A DNA stretch of 7,644 bases from Candidatus Hodarchaeota archaeon (GTDB lineage: Archaea > Asgardarchaeota > Heimdallarchaeia > Hodarchaeales > Hodarchaeaceae): positions 1 to 7,644 of the forward strand of contig JAEOTU010000025.1 of NCBI GenBank assembly GCA_016839665.1, given 5' to 3'. Position 1 is the first letter of the stretch; each line of letters opens with the position of its first letter. Made by a program: the position numbers and the translations under genes. This document shows, piece after piece, positions 1-4,676 of this stretch. The notes beneath the pieces are model-generated. The model was not told where the DNA came from and did not search any database. It saw nothing but the letters and a program-made list of their open reading frames with translations.

Positions 1-1
1 C

Positions 2-289
2 GTCTGTGGGAATGGATTCAGCGAGAAAGTTCCTTACAAAATGGGTCATACTGAACAAAAACCCGTATGTGAAGAGTGTGAAGATGACTACCTGTACACT
101 TGTCCTGAATGCGGTCAAGTAGAGGGTAGTACAAGTGCTAAAATCTGTGGTGGCTGCGGAAAACATTTTTGCGCAGAACACCTTCTTGCATGTAAAAAAT
201 GTCAAACAGTTGTCTGTGGAGATTGTGGTCGAGTAAAAGTCAAGATAAAAAATGAAGAAGTTGTCGCTAGATGTGTAAATTGTTCTTGA
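2..289 (+). CDS. Cys-rich zinc-finger protein, 5' end cut off by window
   Basis: The frame is open from the first codon of the window (VCGNGF...) through the Met codon at 41, so the gene very probably begins to the left and only its last 95 codons are visible. The piece is dominated by Cys pairs: CEEC, CPEC, CGGC, CKKC, CGDC and CVNC, plus an FCAEH unit that supplies a histidine. The order C-x2-C, then FC-x2-H, then C-x2-C twice looks like linked treble-clef or cross-brace (AN1/B-box/RING-like) zinc fingers. No catalytic residues and no membrane segments are visible. Such fingers usually bind proteins or nucleic acids, but no specific partner can be inferred. The gene converges on the next one with a 9-nt gap; the T5 run at 294-298 could help end transcription. 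It is certainly a zinc-binding type; its function is unknown. Confidence 0.8.
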   Translation, partial: VCGNGFSEKVPYKMGHTEQKPVCEECEDDYLYTCPECGQVEGSTSAKICGGCGKHFCAEHLLACKKCQTVVCGDCGRVKVKIKNEEVVARCVNCS

Positions 290-298
290 TCAGTTTTT

Positions 299-778
299 CT
301 AAGTTAATTCTGCGCTACAATGCATACAAAATTTATATCCCTGCTCTACCTTATTTCCGCATTTAGGACAAAAGGCAGCTTTAGTATCCACGGGTTGAAA
401 TCCCGTACTAGGGCTGCGTTGAGTTTGTGTCTGCGCTTGGTGTCTTAGGTGTGGGTAAAACTGTTGTCCTTCAGGATTATAAGTTATTACCAAACGTTTA
501 CCTTTTTTCTGAGCTTGTCTTTCGTATTTTTTCCTCACCCAATTTTCCATATGAACGTGACGATAATTCATAATGTAGAGCATAGTACCACTTATTGATG
601 CAAGGAATAATCCTATAACTGTAATGATCATTCCTGGTATGCCACCAAAAATAAAGAAAATAAGGATTATTCCAACCACTAATGATATATAGAGTTTTTT
701 CTTATAATCAAATAATTCTTCGTCCATATTAACGATAAATTCTTCTGCGGTTTCTTGATGCCTTAAAGGCTTTTCCAT
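299..778 (-). CDS. Two-helix membrane protein with C-terminal zinc ribbon
   Basis: The frame is open from an ATG at 850 (183 aa), but I prefer the ATG at 778 (159 aa, beginning MEKPLRHQ). A strong Shine-Dalgarno, AAGGAGGT (complement of 789-796), ends 10 nt before it, while the 850 start has only a weak GTGAGTGA upstream. After an acidic stretch, two hydrophobic segments (about residues 30-68 of the short form) form a helical hairpin. A basic region follows (RKKYERQAQKKGKR), then a Gln/Pro-rich linker. The last part is a classic zinc ribbon, CPKCGNKV...FCMHC, 13 residues from the end. Many archaeal and bacterial membrane proteins carry such a ribbon on the cytoplasmic side; its role is generally unknown. 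The family is not recognised beyond this architecture. The longer start cannot be excluded, in which case the AAGGAGGT is just Lys-Glu-Val codons. Confidence 0.75.
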   Translation of the reverse strand: MEKPLRHQETAEEFIVNMDEELFDYKKKLYISLVVGIILIFFIFGGIPGMIITVIGLFLASISGTMLYIMNYRHVHMENWVRKKYERQAQKKGKRLVITYNPEGQQFYPHLRHQAQTQTQRSPSTGFQPVDTKAAFCPKCGNKVEQGYKFCMHCSAELT

Positions 779-788
779 TACTTTTTCG

Positions 789-796
789 ACCTCCTT
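789..796 (-). promoter_or_regulatory. Shine-Dalgarno inside the longest reading frame
   Basis: On the minus strand the sequence reads AAGGAGGT, nearly a full match to the 3' end of archaeal 16S rRNA. It sits 10 nt before the ATG at 778. It falls inside the longer reading frame that begins at 850, so it is the main argument for the shorter protein. Confidence 0.5.
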
Positions 797-850
797 AACT
801 TGTTTAATCTTTATTTCTATTGATTTCACAAAAATAGAAATTTCATTCAC

Positions 851-1097
851 TCACTGAAATAAACTCTTGTTTTATGAATCAATCAGCCTTATTAATATTT
901 TGACTTGGAGATTCTGGAAGTGGATTTGAAACAGTCAAATCTTCATCTTATAATTCTGCATGGTTTCAAAAAGTGTAATGATATCAACTCAAACCACAGG
1001 TTTTCGCTACTATTGAAATATAATTTTATCAAATAAAATATTTCTTTAACCTGCTACAGCTTTCCGACCTTTGATGGGCAAGGTTTCTAATATGATT
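851..1097. other. Intergenic spacer between two minus-strand genes
   Basis: This 247-nt spacer separates the kinase stop from the zinc-ribbon gene. It holds no convincing ORF or RNA gene. Close to the kinase end is an AT-only hairpin: arms 1023-1029 and 1033-1039 (ATTTTAT / ATAAAAT) with a 3-nt loop, about 58 nt past the kinase stop. It could lie at a transcript end but is too AT-rich to be a confident terminator. On the minus strand AAAATATTAATAAGG (about 887-901) is a possible TATA region for the zinc-ribbon gene. Confidence 0.4.
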
Positions 1098-1769
1098 CTA
1101 TTCAATCACTTCAAAATCGAATTTTCTTCGTAACTGGTCAATTAAAGGTTCAATGGGTTGAAAATCGAAATTCCAAGGAATTCGCATGACATCCATGCCT
1201 CGACTCCAGGCGTGTTGTCCAGATTCAATTTCGACTAAAAGATCCAAATAACCCCTGTGCAACTTAATAAGATATTCCAATGGTACTCCACCTCGTTCAA
1301 AAGACCTATCCCTTGTTTTCACACGATCCAAGGCTGTTTGGGGTTCAACGTCTAGATATAATACAAGGCTGGGAGGATACAATGAGCTTGTCATTGCCTC
1401 ATAAGCTCGTTGATAAGTTTGCCATTCTAGTTCTGAAATATTTCCTTCCAACATGTGTAATTTTGCAAAAACTCGGTCTCCAGGCAGCCCTCTGTCTAAA
1501 ACACATCCCCGATACTTACTTTCACCAATCAAAGTAGCACTTACTTCGTAAGCCGCAAGTTTCTGTATAGCATATCTACGATGTAGCAAATCAATCTGCA
1601 TTGGAAAAGCCCATCGCTTTGGATTATCATAGAATAAAGTCAGATATTCATTGTCTACAGGTTCACTCAATAATCGAAATTCCAGTTTCTCAGCAAGATA
1701 TTTGGCGAATGTACTTTTTCCTGCTCCTATAATTCCCTCAACCCAAATAATTGGTTTATAATGAGTCAT
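1098..1769 (-). CDS. Deoxynucleoside kinase family protein (dNK/dGK-dAK type)
   Basis: Predicted to transfer a phosphate from ATP to a deoxynucleoside in cytoplasmic nucleotide salvage. Seen in the 223-aa product: P-loop GIIGAGKST (12-20); SEP at 35-37, whose Glu matches the catalytic base of the dNK family; Q58 in FPMQ, equivalent to the base-binding Gln; LDRG (91-94) in place of the ERS/DRS motif, with DRVFAK just after; LYLDV (137-141); and a LID-like RDRSFE (153-158) followed by VPLEYLIKLH, typical of dNKs. Length fits the family. The longest frame starts at a TTG (1775), only 1 nt after the Shine-Dalgarno, whereas GGTGA lies exactly 7 nt before the ATG at 1769, so I chose the ATG. The gene stands alone. 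Substrate preference (dA, dG, dC or dT) cannot be read from the sequence. Thymidylate kinase is less likely, because the LID and the EP motif are of dNK type. Confidence 0.88.
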   Translation of the reverse strand: MTHYKPIIWVEGIIGAGKSTFAKYLAEKLEFRLLSEPVDNEYLTLFYDNPKRWAFPMQIDLLHRRYAIQKLAAYEVSATLIGESKYRGCVLDRGLPGDRVFAKLHMLEGNISELEWQTYQRAYEAMTSSLYPPSLVLYLDVEPQTALDRVKTRDRSFERGGVPLEYLIKLHRGYLDLLVEIESGQHAWSRGMDVMRIPWNFDFQPIEPLIDQLRRKFDFEVIE

Positions 1770-1776
1770 AATCAAT

Positions 1777-1781
1777 TCACC
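1777..1781 (-). promoter_or_regulatory. Shine-Dalgarno GGTGA deciding the kinase start
   Basis: GGTGA on the minus strand ends 7 nt before the ATG at 1769 and 1 nt before the competing TTG at 1775. The 7-nt spacing recurs at two other genes in the window (DUF3795 and aminotransferase). Confidence 0.6.
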
Positions 1782-1851
1782 AGATTCGAATATTCCTACC
1801 TAAACAAAAGCACACAAGAATCTGTTAACATAATCTACACAATAATCTAGG

Positions 1852-1863
1852 TTCTATATAGCA
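1852..1863 (-). promoter_or_regulatory. Candidate TATA box of the deoxynucleoside kinase
   Basis: The minus strand reads TGCTATATAGAA, containing the 8-bp palindrome CTATATAG. It lies about 85 nt before the kinase ATG, which would give a leader of about 60 nt if transcription starts some 25 nt downstream. Inference from position and composition only. Confidence 0.35.
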
Positions 1864-1986
1864 TTTATGGTTGTAAAAACATCGTATTTCCCCGCTAGTA
1901 CGCTCTAGGTTGCCCTAGTCATTCAAGATAAGCGACTGTGAACTCGTGTATTACAGTTCAACTTGCTAAAACATTGCCATTAATGT
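1864..1986. other. Divergent spacer core with a GC-richer patch
   Basis: This is the middle of the divergent spacer between kinase and DUF3795 genes. A patch at about 1890-1948 is near 50% GC by eye, clearly above the flanks, and holds CTAG-GTTGCC-CTAG (1907-1920) and competing short stems around 1930-1960 (ACTGT/ACAGT, GAACT/AGTTC). No ORF or known RNA family is recognisable. Confidence 0.3.
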
Positions 1987-1998
1987 AAAGTTTATATT
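1987..1998 (+). promoter_or_regulatory. Candidate TATA box of the DUF3795 gene
   Basis: AAAG followed by TTTATATT resembles an archaeal BRE plus TATA element. A start of transcription about 25 nt downstream, near 2020, would leave a leader of about 25 nt containing the Shine-Dalgarno TGAGG (2033-2037), which ends 7 nt before the ATG. Confidence 0.5.
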
Positions 1999-2044
1999 GG
2001 ATAGGTTGAGTATAGAAACTTAAAATTAATTATGAGGCTTAAAA

Positions 2045-2380
2045 ATGGAAATAGCTTTTTGTGGTTTAGAATGCACGAAATGTCCTGCGTATATTTCAAA
2101 ACGTGATGATAATCAAGAACTTCGTGAAAAGACAGCTAAAGAGTGGTCGAGTGGAGGTTTCCAAATTGAACCCGATCAGGTTAATTGTAATGGCTGTCAT
2201 TCTGATGGAGAACTTTTAAAATTCTGTGCTGAATGCAACGTACGTAATTGTGCCATTGAAAAGGAATATGACACTTGCGCTGATTGTAGTGAATATCCGT
2301 GTTCTGACAAACTGGAAACCCTATGGAATAATCTTAATATAACTCATGCTAAAGCAATCCTTGATAAATTGCGTAATTAA
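2045..2380 (+). CDS. DUF3795 domain protein (Cys-rich, probable metal binding)
   Basis: The 111-aa product matches the DUF3795 pattern from end to end: an opening FCGLECTKCPAYIS (5-18), a charged helix ending in AKEWSSGGF, then NCNGCHSDG (47-55), FCAECNVRNCAIEK and CADCSEYPC, closing with a short helix. About a dozen Cys in CxxC and CxxxxC spacing suggest a zinc or iron-sulfur site. The family is common in anaerobic archaea and bacteria and has no established biochemical role that I can state. The ATG at 2045 is well supported by TGAGG 7 nt upstream and by the CGL motif lying right after the start, as in other members. It is a single-gene unit, divergent from the kinase and convergent with the AhpD-like gene. 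No membrane or signal segment. Confidence 0.9.
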   Translation: MEIAFCGLECTKCPAYISKRDDNQELREKTAKEWSSGGFQIEPDQVNCNGCHSDGELLKFCAECNVRNCAIEKEYDTCADCSEYPCSDKLETLWNNLNITHAKAILDKLRN

Positions 2381-2450
2381 AGAAATATTGTAACTTCTCC
2401 CAATATCTTGGATCATCATATCTTCTCAAGCTGTTAATGTAGTAATCTAA
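2381..2450. terminator. Convergent spacer with a weak hairpin
   Basis: The spacer between two converging genes holds a 6-bp inverted repeat, ATATTG (2385-2390) and CAATAT (2401-2406), with a 10-nt loop, directly after the DUF3795 stop. It is a possible transcript-end structure, but short and AT-rich. Confidence 0.2.
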
Positions 2451-3035
2451 TTATTTCCGTCTTATATAACGATCTATCCAAAAACCTCCTATGATAAAAA
2501 TAAAAAGCTCAAAACTCAAGGATCCATGCTTTGGGGGGATTCTTTGTAGCCGGCTAAGTAATGCAGAGACCGAATTTCCTAGTAAATTGCCCATGGTTAT
2601 CATTTCGCAATGATTAATGATATCTTGGCTCTTTTTAAGTCCATATTCCTTCACTAAGGGGTGTAATGCTGCTTTGGAAGGATGACCTACGGTTTCCGCA
2701 TACTGCTGGGCAAATGACAATGCAACTACTTCCTCGGGCGGGAACTGTCCGAAGTTCAATGCTAAAAGTGCTTGGATATCATCGAGAGTGCTCCCTTCAT
2801 TTAAAGCAAAATTAGTATGCCCCCATTCGCAATAGATACACCCATATACAGAGGTACAAACCAACATGATGTGCTCTGCAAATTGCCTTGATAGACGCTG
2901 CGAACGATGCGTGTCCATAATGCTGTGTTTTTTTCGCATCATACGAGTAAGATCTGTTATGAAAGCCTTAAATGTGTACGTACGTTTTTTGAAAAACCTA
3001 GTGGGAGATTTTCTGTTTATTAGGTTTTTTTCCAT
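2451..3035 (-). CDS. AhpD-like / carboxymuconolactone decarboxylase family protein
   Basis: The 194-aa product carries the AhpD-type redox signature GCIYCEWGH (Cys66, Cys69, His73), preceded by a helix with Glu54 and followed by an antiparallel helix set. In this family the CxxC pair and His make a peroxidase or disulfide-relay site; some members instead act in decarboxylation. The later part, including FAQQYAE (about 107-113) and GNLLGNSVSALLSRL (149-163), matches a subgroup whose substrate is not known to me. The last about 20 residues are hydrophobic (FELFIFIIGGFWI) and could touch the membrane. An in-frame stop lies just upstream, so the ATG at 3035 is the first possible ATG; its own ribosome site is weak (GGGAT). 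It diverges from the UbiA gene across a repeat-rich spacer, suggesting shared control. Confidence 0.82.
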   Translation of the reverse strand: MEKNLINRKSPTRFFKKRTYTFKAFITDLTRMMRKKHSIMDTHRSQRLSRQFAEHIMLVCTSVYGCIYCEWGHTNFALNEGSTLDDIQALLALNFGQFPPEEVVALSFAQQYAETVGHPSKAALHPLVKEYGLKKSQDIINHCEMITMGNLLGNSVSALLSRLQRIPPKHGSLSFELFIFIIGGFWIDRYIRRK

Positions 3036-3060
3036 GGTAATCCCAAAGTAAATTTACCAA
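2998..3060 (-). other. Possible 20-codon leader ORF overlapping the AhpD-like start
   Basis: A minus-strand AAGGAG (complement of 3069-3074) is the best Shine-Dalgarno in this spacer, yet it lies 33 nt from the AhpD-like ATG. It sits 8 nt before a TTG at 3060 that opens a 20-codon frame (LVNLLWDYHG...), ending in TAG at 2998-3000. That frame is +1 relative to the AhpD-like gene and overlaps its first 38 nt. It may be a translated leader that affects the weak start at 3035, or a chance match in purine-rich DNA. Confidence 0.25.
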
Positions 3061-3088
3061 GAATACATCTCCTTATTTTTTATTAAAT

Positions 3089-3113
3089 TTTATTTTGGTG
3101 AATTAAAATAATA
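3089..3113. repeat. Near-palindromic element, copy 1 (AhpD-like side)
   Basis: This 25-nt element differs from 3214-3238 at only two positions (3098 and 3100). Its core TATTTTGGTGAATTAAAATA keeps 6-bp inverted arms TATTTT/AAAATA. It lies 54 nt upstream of the AhpD-like start, where a promoter or operator would be expected on the minus strand. Confidence 0.5.
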
Positions 3114-3123
3114 ATAAGTGAGG

Positions 3124-3161
3124 AGATAGATTTTATCAGTAAGCAGATAGATTTTATCAGT
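3124..3161. repeat. Tandem 17-bp direct repeat, 21-bp period
   Basis: AGATAGATTTTATCAGT occurs twice without mismatch, at 3124-3140 and 3145-3161, separated by AAGC. The 21-bp period is two helical turns, so two protein molecules would sit on the same DNA face. This suggests a tandem operator shared by the divergent genes. No ORF runs through it. Confidence 0.6.
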
Positions 3162-3213
3162 TTCATTAATTTGGAAATGACTTCTGTTTTAACATAGACT
3201 TTACTTTTATGTA

Positions 3214-3238
3214 TTTATTTTGATTAATTAAAATAATA
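3214..3238. repeat. Near-palindromic element, copy 2 (UbiA side), with TATA-like core
   Basis: The core at 3216-3235, TATTTTGATTAATTAAAATA, is a 20-bp palindrome with one mispaired position (3222/3229). It is the second copy of the element at 3089-3113, exactly 125 nt away. It ends 34 nt before the UbiA GTG, so its TTAAAATAAT part could be the TATA box, giving a short leader, and a protein bound to the dyad would block it. Confidence 0.5.
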
Positions 3239-3272
3239 GTAAAAAACATACTTACTATCCGCGGACTTAAAG

Positions 3273-4202
3273 GTGGACCAATCTTTGAAAGGTTATTGGC
3301 AAGTTCTTCGAGAGCTCTTTGCCCTATCTCGGCCAGAATGGGGATTTATTTTTGCGGGGGTGGCCTATATGTTGAGTCTTTTCTATTTACTACCGTTGAT
3401 TCCATCAATTGCCGTTGGATGGGTGTCGATATATGCATTTGCAGGTGGCCATTTCAGCTTGAACGCAGTTTTTGACAAAGACTCAGATGCGGACAATCCC
3501 CGTCGTTTCTCTTTGAGAAATCCTCTGGTCACTTCAGATCTCTTAACTCGGAAGAATATTTATTTATGGGTAGGATTATTATGGTTTTTACCGATTCCAC
3601 TCAATATATTATTTGTACCTAATGCTCTCACTTTTCCGAAGCTGCCCCTTGCATTTGCTGCTTATTTTTTAGCATTAGGAGGATCTGTTGCTTATTCTGT
3701 ACCTCCCCTGAGGTTCAAAGCCAGGCCCTTTATTGATTTAACAATCACTGTTTTGATTATTGGGTTTTTTATTCCATTCTACATTGGATTACTAGGATCT
3801 TCACCTTTAGTCAATCCAACATTACTGTTCTACGGAATTATTCTAAGCCTTTTTCTTGTTGCAGGAATCCATTTACCTACCATTCTGACTGATTTGGAAA
3901 CAGATCTTAAGAATGGGGAAATGACTACAGCTGTTTATTTAGGGTTGAAAAATACTTCTTATTTGACGTCCCTCGCTATAATTGTACGAGTCCTCGGTTT
4001 TGCGATCATTAATCTCACATTAATGAATGAAGGGACCCTCATCCCAAATATCATTCCTTTTTTCCTTGGGGTGGTTGAAGTGGTACTAGCCTGTAATCTC
4101 GCATGGCGCAAGGATCGTGAAGCAGCTCTTCTATTATGGAAAGTGGTTATCTTAACCAGTATCGTTGGAGGAATACTTTTTGGAATCCTCTATACTCCTT
4201 AG
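3273..4202 (+). CDS. UbiA superfamily prenyltransferase
   Basis: An integral membrane enzyme of 309 aa with about eight to nine hydrophobic helices. Both Asp-rich motifs that bind Mg2+ and prenyl diphosphate are present: NAVFDKDSD (64-72, NxxxDxxxD) and DLETD (207-211) followed by LKNG. The family motif YSVPPLRFKARP lies at 141-152. UbiA enzymes attach polyprenyl chains to quinone precursors, heme, chlorophyll, glycerol-phosphate lipids or carotenoids. The first motif continues DADNPRR, a D-x-NP(R/K) ending I associate with lycopene elongase/hydratase-like archaeal members; a DGGGP synthase or quinone enzyme remains possible. No other carotenoid or lipid genes lie nearby. The start is a GTG; the frame is closed by a stop at 3240-3242, there is no in-frame ATG before codon 33, and the ribosome site is weak, so a short or nearly leaderless transcript is likely. 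The gene ends convergently with the GYD gene. Confidence 0.88.
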   Translation: MDQSLKGYWQVLRELFALSRPEWGFIFAGVAYMLSLFYLLPLIPSIAVGWVSIYAFAGGHFSLNAVFDKDSDADNPRRFSLRNPLVTSDLLTRKNIYLWVGLLWFLPIPLNILFVPNALTFPKLPLAFAAYFLALGGSVAYSVPPLRFKARPFIDLTITVLIIGFFIPFYIGLLGSSPLVNPTLLFYGIILSLFLVAGIHLPTILTDLETDLKNGEMTTAVYLGLKNTSYLTSLAIIVRVLGFAIINLTLMNEGTLIPNIIPFFLGVVEVVLACNLAWRKDREAALLLWKVVILTSIVGGILFGILYTP

Positions 4203-4245
4203 GAGACTAAGCTGAGGAATTACATTCTTGCTCTATTGAAGAATC

Positions 4246-4542
4246 TTATTTTAAATCATCTAGCAGATTGAGAAATTCTGAGTATGGAATGGCAGTCCAG
4301 CTTTCTGCAAAAGTTGCGCCCGCGGCTCGTGAGAGTAATGAAACCTTTGCTGCCTCTGCTTCATCTTTTGCTTCAAAAATGTCTAAAAAATCGTAGGGAC
4401 CTAAAATAGCGTAATGAGCGATCCATTTAATGTCTGGAATTTTCTGTTTAACCAACTCAAGAAATTTTTTCCCTTGTTCTTTCCTCTTCGCTAAGTCATT
4501 CTGATCGAAATCAATTCGAGTTGCTAATATGTAGAGTGGCAT
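4246..4542 (-). CDS. Small GYD-domain protein
   Basis: A 98-aa protein that starts MPLYILATRID and carries the GYD-type core: HYAILGPYDFLDIFEAKDEA (about 43-62), then a helix and an AESWTAIPYSEF end. GYD proteins have a ferredoxin-like (dimeric alpha/beta barrel) fold; most are of unknown function. The frame is open further upstream to 4713, but the extra 57 residues are Phe/Ile/Lys-rich, not part of the domain, and overlap the end of the next gene. The ATG at 4542 has AAGGAAGGT 6 nt before it (complement of 4549-4557) and a TATA-like box upstream, so I chose it. Here the usual G-Y-D is G-P-Y-D. It probably has its own transcript rather than depending on the 7TM gene 134 nt upstream. Confidence 0.85.
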   Translation of the reverse strand: MPLYILATRIDFDQNDLAKRKEQGKKFLELVKQKIPDIKWIAHYAILGPYDFLDIFEAKDEAEAAKVSLLSRAAGATFAESWTAIPYSEFLNLLDDLK

Positions 4543-4548
4543 AGTTTG

Positions 4549-4557
4549 ACCTTCCTT
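4549..4557 (-). promoter_or_regulatory. Shine-Dalgarno of the GYD gene
   Basis: AAGGAAGGT on the minus strand ends 6 nt before the ATG at 4542 and supports the short form of this protein over the frame that begins at 4713. Confidence 0.65.
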
Positions 4558-4582
4558 AGAGAATGTAAAAAAGGTTTCTAGT

Positions 4583-4597
4583 AAAATTTTTAATCTA
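4583..4597 (-). promoter_or_regulatory. Candidate TATA box of the GYD gene
   Basis: The minus strand reads TAGATTAAAAATTTT. A transcript starting about 25 nt downstream would begin near 4565 and carry the Shine-Dalgarno in a leader of about 20 nt. The box lies in the 134-nt gap after the 7TM gene. Confidence 0.35.
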
Positions 4598-4676
4598 AGT
4601 TCCAATTGGATGACAAATTTTAATTTTGAGTAAATTCTTAAGAATGAGTAATCAAGAATAATGAAAACAGGTTTCC

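Noticed and set aside
1280..1537. 85-codon plus-strand ORF
   Set aside because: It lies fully inside the kinase gene on the opposite strand, shows no domain and no ribosome site; it is a shadow frame.
299..1775. Operon of the zinc-ribbon and kinase genes
   Set aside because: They share a strand, but about 320 nt separate the kinase stop from the preferred zinc-ribbon start, and no functional link is visible.
2866..3051. 61-codon plus-strand ORF
   Set aside because: Antisense to the N-terminal part of the AhpD-like gene, including its CxxC region; no independent support.
3061..3240. CRISPR-like array in the repeat-rich spacer
   Set aside because: Only two 17-bp repeats with a 4-nt spacer, and the other element is a pair 125 nt apart; this does not have CRISPR geometry.
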